Positions 36,137 to 44,234 of a stretch of 64,000 bases of DNA are shown one piece after another. The DNA comes from an uncultured Desulfobacter sp. (GTDB lineage: Bacteria > Desulfobacterota > Desulfobacteria > Desulfobacterales > Desulfobacteraceae). Positions within the stretch are counted from its first letter, which is position 1. Each line of letters opens with the position of its first letter. The position numbers were made by a program, and so were the translations under genes. The stretch spans positions 1,992,501-2,056,500 of the forward strand of contig NZ_OY781882.1 in assembly GCF_963677125.1 (NCBI RefSeq), written 5' to 3'. The notes under the pieces are model-generated. The model made no database searches and was not told the origin of the DNA. It saw only the letters and a list, made by a program, of their open reading frames with translations.

Positions 36137-36224
36137 CATGAGGATTTCATCTTCGGCGTTATCAAGGTCTTGCAGTAGATTACTACGCCGGCAACCTTGA
36201 TGCCTTGAAGCTAAAATCCTCATG
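36137..36224. repeat. Imperfect inverted repeat at the 3' end of the AAA-ATPase gene
   Basis: CATGAGGATTT at the left returns as AAATCCTCATG at the right, with further pairing inside (CAAGG/CCTTG). The right arm reaches into the last codons of the gene at 36220. Motifs CGGCGTTA and CCTTGATG with AAAATCC are shared with the larger inverted repeat at 63160-63320, suggesting one hairpin family. The 16-nt string TATACCCCAACATTGC, the 3' end of the neighbouring gene, also recurs inverted at about 35986. Confidence 0.65.
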
Positions 36225-37791
36225 ACTTCTGCAATGTTGGGGTATAGTCAAGCCGTTTCAAAGGCAAATCCGAGGATGTTGCGTTTTTTTTTGAAAAATC
36301 GATTCCCACCAAAATCACGTTCTTTCCGGCCTGGACATATGAGTCATGGTATCCTTTCTCTCGAATCTGATCTATGGCTTTTTGGCCGTCGCCCAGAATC
36401 TCAACAACCTTAAACTCCAATATATATACGGTCTGATCCGTTTTCAAAACCAGATCGGCCCGGCCATGGCTGGCGCTTTCCTCCGGGCGAAGATCAAAGC
36501 CAAGGGAGGCCAGAAGTGCGTATATGACCGAAGCATAATATCCTTCGTACCTATCCATGTTGCTTGCTGTGTACCACTCATGGGGAATTGAGGAAAAAAA
36601 GGATTTAAAAATTTGCTGCACGCTGTCCATATCCCGTGATTCCAGGGCATGGTACAGGTTGTTTTGAAAACCTGCCACTTCCTGCACCCCCGGCGCATAA
36701 CCGGCAAGTATGGCATCGCTAAAACTGAGCTTTACTTCCTGATTAGGGAGTTTAAGGCGGAATACCCGCCGGGGACCGACCTGTATCATGGAGTCGATGG
36801 TTAAATAACCGCGTTGGAATAAAACAGTTTCTGCCGTCAACTGGTCAATGGCATACGATGAAATGACCGATTCATTAACATCAATCCCGTCAAGATTTGG
36901 CACATAAAAGCGATTTTGCTGCAGCAATTTAATCAGAAACGTTGGGGTAGCGCTTTCGAACCAATAGTTGCCGTAGAACCTGTTCCTAAAAAACAACAAT
37001 ATATCAAAAGGATTGTAGACCCTTTCTTTCCCCAAAAAGGAGTAACCGTTATACCATTCCCGCAGCGTATTAATATCTACGCCTTCAAGGCGTTCGTGAA
37101 AGGTTCCGGTCAGTTCTTTTTCCGTATAGCCGCAAAGCGCTCCCATGTCAGGCTGCAAGCTGATATCTTCCAGATTGTTCAAGTCGCTGAAAATACTGAC
37201 TCGGCTGAATTTGCTTACCCCGGTGATGAAGCAGAACCGGATATAACGATCGTTATCTTTGATGACCGAGTAAAAATTTTTTAGACCGTCCCGCATCTCT
37301 TCAGCTTTGGATGGGTTTTCGATGTGATCAAGGATGGGTTTGTCATACTCATCCACTAAAATGACAACTGATTTTCCGGTCTTTTCAAAAATTGATGTAA
37401 TCAAATTCTTGAATCGTCCGTTGATTGTCAAACCTGCGATGTTCACACCGGCCTGATGGGCATTGGCTGCAAGGATTTCTTCGAAAAAATCATTCAAATG
37501 TTTATTGTCGAAAAACCGGCCTCCGGCAAAACTAATTGAAATAACGGGATGAGTATCTTCCCAGTCCCAGTTTTTTTCAAGATAAAGTCCTTTAAACAGC
37601 TCTTTTTGTCCTTCAAACGCGCATTTTAAGGTATCGACAAAAAGGCTTTTGCCGAACCGGCGAGGGCGGGACAAGAAATAGTACTTCCCGGAATCACACA
37701 AATGCTGGACATATTGGCTTTTGTCCACATAATATGCGTTCCCGTTAATTATCTCAGAAAACGTTGAGATGCCTATGGGTAGTTTTTTCAT
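36220..37791 (-). CDS. AAA-ATPase-like protein with C-terminal PD-(D/E)XK domain (copy 1)
   Basis: 523 residues. The N-terminal MKKLPIGISTFSEIINGNAY and SRPRRFGKSLFVDTLKCAFE (Walker A-like), VVILVDEYDKPIL (Walker B) identify the AAA_34 family (PF09820). The C-terminus has HGRADLVLKTDQTVYILEFK, the D...ExK nuclease-like core (PF08011). It is strongly similar to the next gene, 6 nt upstream. The family is abundant in Bacteroidetes and sulfate reducers; its biological role is unknown. Confidence 0.85.
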   Translation of the reverse strand: MKKLPIGISTFSEIINGNAYYVDKSQYVQHLCDSGKYYFLSRPRRFGKSLFVDTLKCAFEGQKELFKGLYLEKNWDWEDTHPVISISFAGGRFFDNKHLNDFFEEILAANAHQAGVNIAGLTINGRFKNLITSIFEKTGKSVVILVDEYDKPILDHIENPSKAEEMRDGLKNFYSVIKDNDRYIRFCFITGVSKFSRVSIFSDLNNLEDISLQPDMGALCGYTEKELTGTFHERLEGVDINTLREWYNGYSFLGKERVYNPFDILLFFRNRFYGNYWFESATPTFLIKLLQQNRFYVPNLDGIDVNESVISSYAIDQLTAETVLFQRGYLTIDSMIQVGPRRVFRLKLPNQEVKLSFSDAILAGYAPGVQEVAGFQNNLYHALESRDMDSVQQIFKSFFSSIPHEWYTASNMDRYEGYYASVIYALLASLGFDLRPEESASHGRADLVLKTDQTVYILEFKVVEILGDGQKAIDQIREKGYHDSYVQAGKNVILVGIDFSKKNATSSDLPLKRLDYTPTLQKS

Positions 37792-37797
37792 TTCTTT

Positions 37798-39345
37798 TTA
37801 AGCGGCCTCAAAGGCAAATCCTACAATATTGCGCTCTTTTCTTGAAAAATCAATTCCCACTAGAATCACATCTTTTCCTGCCTGGACATATGAGTCATGA
37901 TATTTTTTTTCCCGGATTTGGTCTATCGCTTTTTTGCCGTCTCCCAGGATTTCCACTACTTTGAACTCTATCACATATACTGTTTGATCTGTTTTGAGTA
38001 CCAGGTCTGCCCGGCCATGACTTGTGCTTTCTTCGGGATGAAGATCAAGCCCGAGGGAGGCCAAAAACGCGTAAAGGACCGAGGCATAGTAGCCTTCATA
38101 TCTGTCCAGATCACCGGCTGAGTACCATTCCCAGGGAATGGATGAAAAAAGAGACTGAATCAAAACGTTTACCTCATCCATTTCCCTTGATTGCAGCGCT
38201 TTCGACATTTTCAACCGCAGACTGCCGGTTGCAGTACTGCCGGCCGTGAAATAATCAAGAAGATGCATATTCAGACTGACACGCACTTCCTGGTTGGGAT
38301 AATCCAATGTGAAAATTCTCTGGCCCGGAGCTAGTGTTTCCACTGATTTAACCGTCAGATAGCCAGACTGAAACAGTACCGCCTCCGGAAGCAGGCGGGC
38401 AAGGTCAAACCCGGAAAGAAGCCCCTGGTCTATCTCTATATGTGATAAATTCGGGATGTACACCTTGTTCCGGTAAAGAAGTTTAATTAAAAAACTGGGC
38501 GTGGCACTTTCAAACCAGTAGTTGCCATATTGTCCTTTTTTCAGAAACAACAGCACATCAAAGGGATTGTAGACACTTTCTTTCCCCAAAAAAGAATAGC
38601 CGTTGTACCATTCCCGCAGCGTGTCTATATCTACCCCGTCAAGGCGTTCGTGGAAGGTTTGGGTCAATTCTTTTTCCGTATACCCGCAAAGCGCTCCCAT
38701 TTCAGGCTGCAGACTGATATCTTCCAGATTGTTCAGGTCGCTGAAAATACTGACCCGGCTAAATTTGCTTACTCCGGTGATGAAGCAGAACCGGATATAC
38801 CGGTCGCTGTCTTTGATGACAGAGTAAAAATTTTTAAGACCATCCCGCATCTCTTCGGCTTTGGATGGGTTTTCGATGTGATCAAGGATGGGTTTGTCAT
38901 ATTCATCCACGAGTATCACCACCTGTTTGCCGCGTTTTATCCAAAGCTTTTGGATCAGTTCGGCAAACCGATCGGCGACCAATGTCTGCCCACAAGTGAC
39001 ACCATGGTATTCGGCCTGCTCAGAAAGGAGCCTGAGAATTCTATGGTTCAACTCAGCTTTGTCTTCTACAACGCCCCTACCAAAACTAATTGAAATAACG
39101 GGATAAATTTCTTCCCAATCCCAGTTGTCTTCAAGATAAAGCCCTTCAAACAAATTCTTTTGCCCTTCAAACGCGCATCTCAGGGTATCCACAAAAAGGC
39201 TTTTGCCAAAACGGCGCGGGCGGGATAAAAAATAGTACTTCCCGGAATCACACAAAGATTGGACATATTGACTTTTGTCCACATAATAAGCGTTTCCGTT
39301 AATTATTTCAGAAAACGTTGAGATACCTATGGGGAGTTTCTTCAT
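37798..39345 (-). CDS. AAA-ATPase-like protein with C-terminal PD-(D/E)XK domain (copy 2)
   Basis: 515 residues, same architecture: SRPRRFGKSLFVDTLRCAFE, VVILVDEYDKPILDHIENPS, HGRADLVLKTDQTVYVIEFK. Long stretches are identical to copy 1, but residues near 75-130 and 300-400 differ clearly, so it is a diverged tandem duplicate rather than an assembly artefact. It starts 10 nt after the rmlB stop, hence is likely co-transcribed with the rml genes. Confidence 0.87.
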   Translation of the reverse strand: MKKLPIGISTFSEIINGNAYYVDKSQYVQSLCDSGKYYFLSRPRRFGKSLFVDTLRCAFEGQKNLFEGLYLEDNWDWEEIYPVISISFGRGVVEDKAELNHRILRLLSEQAEYHGVTCGQTLVADRFAELIQKLWIKRGKQVVILVDEYDKPILDHIENPSKAEEMRDGLKNFYSVIKDSDRYIRFCFITGVSKFSRVSIFSDLNNLEDISLQPEMGALCGYTEKELTQTFHERLDGVDIDTLREWYNGYSFLGKESVYNPFDVLLFLKKGQYGNYWFESATPSFLIKLLYRNKVYIPNLSHIEIDQGLLSGFDLARLLPEAVLFQSGYLTVKSVETLAPGQRIFTLDYPNQEVRVSLNMHLLDYFTAGSTATGSLRLKMSKALQSREMDEVNVLIQSLFSSIPWEWYSAGDLDRYEGYYASVLYAFLASLGLDLHPEESTSHGRADLVLKTDQTVYVIEFKVVEILGDGKKAIDQIREKKYHDSYVQAGKDVILVGIDFSRKERNIVGFAFEAA

Positions 39346-39355
39346 TCAGATCGGA

Positions 39356-40450
39356 TCAGGAATAGTTGGTCGCAATCCACTTTTTATAGGAATCGCTCAG
39401 CAGGTTATTCCACCATGGTTGATGGTTCAGGAACCAGGTAAGGGTTTTGCGGATACCGGTTTCAAAGGATTCATCGGGTAAAAAACCAAGATCATTCTTG
39501 ATCTTTTGGGCATTAATTGCATACCGTCGGTCGTGCCCTAACCTGTCTTTCACGTGGGTAATCAAGATTTTCGGATCCGTTGCCTGTGCTGCCGGAGAGG
39601 TGGAAAATCGTTGAGCAAGGCTCTTATCGTTGGAAAACTGCTCCAGCAGCAAGTCGCAAATCAGATGAACGATATCAATATTTGCCCATTCATTGGTGCC
39701 GCCGATATTATATGTCTGACCGGGTACACCCTTTTCCAATATCAAGTCCACACCCCGGTTGTGGTCGTCTACGTAAAGCCAGTCACGGATTTGCCTGCCG
39801 TCACCATATATCGGCAGGGATTTATTAAACAGGGTATTAATAATCACAAGGGGAATCAGTTTTTCAGGAAACTGAAACGGTCCGTAGTTGTTGGAGCAAT
39901 TACTGATTGTGGTGTTAAGCCCGTAGGTCTCGTGGTATGCCCGAACCAAATGGTCGGAAGATGCCTTGCTGGCAGCATAGGGGGAATTAGGCGCATAGGG
40001 TGTTGATTCCGTAAAGGCAGGATCGTTGGGGCCTAATGTGCCATACACCTCGTCTGTTGATATATGATGAAATCTGTGAGGTTTATGGCCGGCGTCCAGC
40101 CAAATCTTTTTAGCGGCTTTGAGCAGGGTGTGGGCGCCGACAATGTTTGTGTTAATGAATTCATCCGGGCCGTGGATAGATCTGTCGACGTGGGATTCTG
40201 CTGCAAAATGGACAATGGTATCGATATTGTGATTTTCCAGCAGGGCCTCTACCAGTGGCTGATCTAAAATATTGCCGTGAACAAATTTAAATTTGGGGTT
40301 TTTTTCCGCTTCTGTCAGGTTGTCCTTATTGCCGGCATAGGTGAGGGCATCCAGAACCACGATATTGTCTTCCGGGTATTTGTTAAGCCAATAATATACG
40401 AAGTTGGTGCCGATAAAACCTGCGCCACCTGTGACAAGAAGGTTTCTCAT
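39356..40450 (-). CDS. rmlB: dTDP-glucose 4,6-dehydratase
   Basis: 364 residues. GGAGFIGTNFVYYWLNKYPE (NAD site), HFAAESHVDRSIHGPDEFI, ISTDEVYGTLG and PYAASKASSDHLVRAYHETY are diagnostic of RmlB, step two of dTDP-rhamnose synthesis. The C-terminal LLSDSYKKWIATNYS resembles the 3' scrap at 28122-28170. It overlaps rmlD by 4 nt. Confidence 0.96.
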   Translation of the reverse strand: MRNLLVTGGAGFIGTNFVYYWLNKYPEDNIVVLDALTYAGNKDNLTEAEKNPKFKFVHGNILDQPLVEALLENHNIDTIVHFAAESHVDRSIHGPDEFINTNIVGAHTLLKAAKKIWLDAGHKPHRFHHISTDEVYGTLGPNDPAFTESTPYAPNSPYAASKASSDHLVRAYHETYGLNTTISNCSNNYGPFQFPEKLIPLVIINTLFNKSLPIYGDGRQIRDWLYVDDHNRGVDLILEKGVPGQTYNIGGTNEWANIDIVHLICDLLLEQFSNDKSLAQRFSTSPAAQATDPKILITHVKDRLGHDRRYAINAQKIKNDLGFLPDESFETGIRKTLTWFLNHQPWWNNLLSDSYKKWIATNYS

Positions 40451-41307
40451 TTGAGCTCCTTGAGCATGGATCTAAGCTGTTTGCGCCAGTGGATCGGTTT
40501 TATATCCAAAGCCTGCCAGAGGGATATTTTATCCAAAACGCTGTAAAAAGGGCGTTCGGCAGGGGTTGGATATTGGCTGGCCGGGATGGGGTTTATAGGG
40601 ATTTCCTTTTGGATGAGATTCAGGTTCAGAGCTTCTTCCTGGATGGCGATGGCAAAGTCATACCAGGAGGCTACACCGGCATCAGTGAAATGGTGAGTGC
40701 CGGTCAATTTTTTATCAATGGCGCTCCATATGGCCGTAGCCAGACCATTCGCCCAGGTAGGTGTGCCGATCTGTTCATCAATGACATTCAGTTCCGGCTT
40801 TGTCTCCATGAATTTGAGCATGCTTTTGACAAAATTGCTGCCGTGGGCGGAATAGAGCCAAGCGGTTCTTAAAATGGTGGCATCATTATCAAGGATTTCC
40901 CGAACGGCCAGTTCTCCTTTGAGTTTGGTTGCACCGTAGATTGAGACCGGATCCGGTTTGTCCTGGGGGAGATAGGGTTTGTGATTCATTCCGTTAAATA
41001 TAAAATCTGTGGAGATATGGACCAGGTGGATCCTTTCTGTACTGCATATATCGGAAATCTGCCTGACGGCACCGTGATTGAGCCTGTCTGCAGCCTCCTG
41101 CTCCTGCTCTGCTTTGTCCACTGCCGTGTAGGCGGCCGCGTTGATGAGAACATCCGGATGATTGTTGCGGATAAAAGCGGCAATTCGGTCGGAATCCATC
41201 AAATCAATTTCGGGGTAGTCATAGGCAAAGAAATTGATACCTGCTGGACAGGTTCTACCCAATTCCCACCCCAGTTGGCCGTTGGCACCAAAGAGCATAA
41301 TTTTCAT
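40447..41307 (-). CDS. rmlD: dTDP-4-dehydrorhamnose reductase
   Basis: 286 residues. FGANGQLGWELGR, NAAAYTAVDKAEQE, HISTDFIFNG and SIYGATKLKGE (YxxxK) are typical of RmlD, the last step giving dTDP-L-rhamnose. Stop and start codons overlap both neighbours by 4 nt. Confidence 0.95.
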   Translation of the reverse strand: MKIMLFGANGQLGWELGRTCPAGINFFAYDYPEIDLMDSDRIAAFIRNNHPDVLINAAAYTAVDKAEQEQEAADRLNHGAVRQISDICSTERIHLVHISTDFIFNGMNHKPYLPQDKPDPVSIYGATKLKGELAVREILDNDATILRTAWLYSAHGSNFVKSMLKFMETKPELNVIDEQIGTPTWANGLATAIWSAIDKKLTGTHHFTDAGVASWYDFAIAIQEEALNLNLIQKEIPINPIPASQYPTPAERPFYSVLDKISLWQALDIKPIHWRKQLRSMLKELK

Positions 41308-41846
41308 GTAAACACCTCTGCAGACGCAAGCGTTTTGCCCTGTTCATCTTTGTCAGAAAGCACAGGGGCCGTTTCAAGGGGCCACGCGATGTCAATATCC
41401 GGGTCATTCCACAGGATACTGCGTTCGTATTCCGGGGCGTAATAGTCTGTGCATTTGTATGAGAATTCAGCTTCATCGCTTAATACATAAAAGCCGTGGG
41501 CAAAGCCCGGGGGAATCCAGAGCATGGCTTTATTTTCTGCAGAAAGGGTGTGCCCGACCCACTTGCCGAACCAGGGGGAGGATCTGCGGATATCCACAGC
41601 CACATCAAAAACTTCTCCGTATGTGACACGCACCAATTTACCCTGTGGCCGCCGGATTTGATAGTGAAGGCCTCTTAATATCCCTTTTGTGGATTTGCTG
41701 TGGTTGTCCTGTACAAACGTGAATTTACCAACATGCGTATCAAAATCATTTTGGCGAAAGGTCTCAAGGAAAAACCCTCTGTGGTCTCCAAACACCTGAG
41801 GCGCTAACAATACAACATCGGGAATCGATAAGGGAATATATTTCAT
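41304..41846 (-). CDS. rmlC: dTDP-4-dehydrorhamnose 3,5-epimerase
   Basis: 180 residues, cupin fold. GDHRGFFLETFRQNDF, QDNHSKSTKGILRGLHYQ (catalytic His), DVAVDIRRSSPWFGKW and IPPGFAHGFYVLSDEAEFSY are the RmlC signatures. Usual length; 4 nt after rmlA. Confidence 0.96.
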   Translation of the reverse strand: MKYIPLSIPDVVLLAPQVFGDHRGFFLETFRQNDFDTHVGKFTFVQDNHSKSTKGILRGLHYQIRRPQGKLVRVTYGEVFDVAVDIRRSSPWFGKWVGHTLSAENKAMLWIPPGFAHGFYVLSDEAEFSYKCTDYYAPEYERSILWNDPDIDIAWPLETAPVLSDKDEQGKTLASAEVFT

Positions 41847-41850
41847 TTTA

Positions 41851-42720
41851 TTATCTTTTTAAAAGATTAAGCAGGTATTTGCCGTATTCGTTTTTTTTCA
41901 TGGGGGACGCAAGCTGTTCCAACCGGTTTTCATCTATCAACTCCATTCTAAATGCAATTTCTTCAAGACAGGCAATTTTGAGTCCCTGGCGGTCTTCAAC
42001 TACTTTTATAAATTGTCCGGCATCCATCAGGGACTCATGGGTACCGGTATCAAGCCAGGCTGTGCCACGGCTGAACAGTTCAACCGTCAGATTCCCCCGG
42101 TCAAGATAGGCTTTATTGACATCGGTAATTTCAAGTTCTCCACGAGCTGACGGCGTGATTTGTTTGGCAATATTAATTACATCGTTGTCATAAAAATATA
42201 GCCCGGTTACGGCATAATTTGATTTTGGTTTTTCAGGCTTTTCTTCCAGGCTTGTAACCTTACCGTTATCATCAAACCCAGCAACACCGTAACGTTTAGG
42301 ATCTTTAACATAATAGCCGAAAATGGTGGCGCCCTGTTCCTCTTTTGCAATGGTCTGCAAACGAGTTGAAAGACCTTCTCCGTAAAAAATATTATCGCCC
42401 AAGATCAGGGTTACAGGATCATTTTGTATAAACGATTCCCCGATGATAAAGGCCTGGGCCAGCCCATCCGGGGATGGTTGGACAGCATAGTCTATGGACA
42501 GCCCCCACTGGACGCCGTTGCCGAGCAGCCCTTTAAAATTATCCAAATCTTTAGGGGTGGTAATGACAAGGATCTCTTTTATCCCTGACAGCATGAGCGT
42601 TGACAAGGGATAATAGATCATGGGCTTGTCATAAACAGGCATGAGCTGTTTGCTGACAGAATAAGTCAAGGGGTAGAGACGGGTACCCGATCCGCCGGCC
42701 AGAATGATTCCTTTACGCAT
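41851..42720 (-). CDS. rmlA: Glucose-1-phosphate thymidylyltransferase
   Basis: 289 residues. MRKGIILAGGSGTRLYPLTY, KPMIYYPLSTLMLSGIKEIL, LILGDNIFYGEG and LEEKPEKPKSNYAVTGLYFY are RmlA signatures. First step of dTDP-rhamnose synthesis and first gene of the rml operon; the promoter should be in 42721-42960, which is AT-rich and shows no gene. Confidence 0.96.
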   Translation of the reverse strand: MRKGIILAGGSGTRLYPLTYSVSKQLMPVYDKPMIYYPLSTLMLSGIKEILVITTPKDLDNFKGLLGNGVQWGLSIDYAVQPSPDGLAQAFIIGESFIQNDPVTLILGDNIFYGEGLSTRLQTIAKEEQGATIFGYYVKDPKRYGVAGFDDNGKVTSLEEKPEKPKSNYAVTGLYFYDNDVINIAKQITPSARGELEITDVNKAYLDRGNLTVELFSRGTAWLDTGTHESLMDAGQFIKVVEDRQGLKIACLEEIAFRMELIDENRLEQLASPMKKNEYGKYLLNLLKR

Positions 42721-42962
42721 GGTTGAACGCTATCCCCAATTAATATTACTTAATTAAAAACGATAAATTTTGTCGTTTATTTCGTTGATTAGAAATCTTA
42801 ATTATCCTGCCCCTCAACGCTGCTTAAATATTTGATGGCTCCAATAACAGTATTTCACACACCACCGGTTATAAAGAAACAGCAATCCAGGGCCGACTGA
42901 AAATATCAAACGGCAAAATTTAAATAAATTGTTTAAATTTTTTGCAGGTAGGGCGGAGGGGA

Positions 42963-43003
42963 CAGGTCAAAAACCGTTTTAAGAAAGGACGGTTTTTGAC
43001 CTG
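42963..43003 (-). terminator. Strong hairpin after the PEP-CTERM gene
   Basis: CAGGTCAAAAACCGT pairs with ACGGTTTTTGACCTG (15-bp stem, 11-nt loop) 17 nt beyond the stop at 43020. There is no T-run after it on the minus strand, so intrinsic termination is likely incomplete; it may instead protect the 3' end. Confidence 0.6.
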
Positions 43004-43019
43004 TAATAGTGTGATCTAC

Positions 43020-43679
43020 TTATTTTAGGGATCTTCTTCTGATAACCCAGGCCCAACCAAAAAGGCCAAGGCCAAAAAGGCTTAAGGTGGCGGGTTCGGG
43101 AACTTCGCTGGTTGTCCAGTCCCCTTGATCTATGGTAGCGCTGGCCCAGGATTCGTTTTGTATAATAGAGCCAATAGCGTCTGAGTCAATGTCGCCATCA
43201 TTGTCCATATCAAAATCGCTGCTGTCAACAGTGCCATTGCCGTTCCTATCAAAGTCAGAATAGGCGAGGGCGGACAGTGTAGTACCAGTTACAGCAGTTT
43301 CAATGACAAATACGTCAGTTCCATCGGAAACCCAAAAATCAATTGCATTAATGCTCAAATCAGAATTCACGGTGACTGATGGATAGGCTGATGTCCAGGA
43401 AAAGAAGTCATTGGAATAGGTCGTTCCGCCTATTGTCACAGAAATCGTAAATACCGAGTCATAAGCGTTATAACCATTTACAACAGCATCTAAACCGTTG
43501 TGCATGCTGGGATCAGTGGCAGTACCTTGAGTGGTATCAATAGTGAATAAAACAGTAGCATCGCTGCCATTCAAAGTTAAAGCGTTAGAATATTCAAGTA
43601 TCGAGGCGTTGGCCATACACGCCAATGCCATAACAAAAAGTATGGCTAAAAAAAACGGCCTAATCGTTCTTAATAACAT
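43020..43679 (-). CDS. PEP-CTERM protein with dockerin-like calcium motifs
   Basis: 219 residues. N-terminal signal peptide (to MANA, about residue 25); residues 193-219 are the sorting signal: VPEPATLSLFGLGLFGWAWV then IRRRS, that is VPEP, a membrane helix and an Arg cluster, processed by an exosortase. Residues about 144-172 contain DFDRNGNGTVDSSDFD and DNDGDIDSD, two EF-hand/dockerin-type loops. AGGAG precedes the ATG. No exosortase gene is in the window. It begins 29 nt after the stop of the peptide gene at 43709, so co-transcription is plausible. Confidence 0.88.
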   Translation of the reverse strand: MLLRTIRPFFLAILFVMALACMANASILEYSNALTLNGSDATVLFTIDTTQGTATDPSMHNGLDAVVNGYNAYDSVFTISVTIGGTTYSNDFFSWTSAYPSVTVNSDLSINAIDFWVSDGTDVFVIETAVTGTTLSALAYSDFDRNGNGTVDSSDFDMDNDGDIDSDAIGSIIQNESWASATIDQGDWTTSEVPEPATLSLFGLGLFGWAWVIRRRSLK

Positions 43680-43708
43680 GTGAGATCTCCTGATTTAGCT
43701 CATTATTA

Positions 43709-43852
43709 TTAACTTGCGGCAAGAATAAAAGTGGGGCCGTTGGTGGTCCCGCATGTGCGTCGTGACTGCTTGCATGCACCAAGCACGCTCTCTTCCGGTT
43801 TGCAGCGGACAATCACAACAAGTTTGGGGTCTGAGTATTCCTTTTTTTTCAT
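43709..43852 (-). CDS. Candidate RiPP precursor peptide with YxxPxL leader motif
   Basis: 47 residues with an excellent ribosome-binding site (TTGGAGGAAAGC-ATG). The N-terminus MKKKEYSDPKLVVIV contains Tyr6-x-x-Pro9-x-Leu11, the YxxPxL motif bound by PqqD-type RRE domains in lasso-peptide and related leaders. It continues RCKPEESVLGACK and ends QSRRTCGTTNGPTFILAAS, a likely core with Cys34 and Thr/Asn/Gly; Cys17 and Cys27 lie between. It lies downstream of a radical SAM, peptidase, PqqD-like and HprK-like operon on the same strand. The cleavage site and modification are unknown. Confidence 0.72.
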   Translation of the reverse strand: MKKKEYSDPKLVVIVRCKPEESVLGACKQSRRTCGTTNGPTFILAAS

Positions 43853-44234
43853 GCTTTCCTCCAAAAATTATAAATTAATTTATATTTGATGGCTTTTCAA
43901 AAATTTTTTATCTACTGCTTTATGGCGTCTAATCACGCTCAACATACTATATTCATTCCATATCCGTACACCATAGTTTGCAGTGCCAAATTTTCAATTA
44001 ACCATCGGTTGGCTTTTTACTGATTCATCATATTGATTTAGCTCCAACACAACGCTAAACTTCTAAGCAAAAAACGTACCTAATAGCCACAAAGTGACCT
44101 TTTTTCTCTTATAATTATAATCACTTGCATAACTGCTACATTTCATTGCTTTTGTGGTTCTTATCAAAAATCTGTGGTTATAAAAACAATTTTATTATTT
44201 GTCACTTTTTTTCCACAACATATGTAATCTTTTT
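43853..44234. other. AT-rich gap between peptide gene and radical SAM gene
   Basis: No gene is supportable. Part of it (about 43920-44030) is distantly like 47390-47500, suggesting a shared degenerate repeat. It may hold a promoter for the peptide gene, but no convincing -35/-10 pair was identified. Confidence 0.4.

Noticed and set aside
35930..36223. 97-codon minus-strand ORF below the AAA-ATPase gene
   Set aside because: Its start lies inside the inverted repeat, there is no ribosome-binding site and no protein-like pattern.
43960..43995. Possible sigma-54 promoter (TTGGCACTGCAAAC) upstream of the peptide gene
   Set aside because: The GC element does not have the required -24/-12 spacing.
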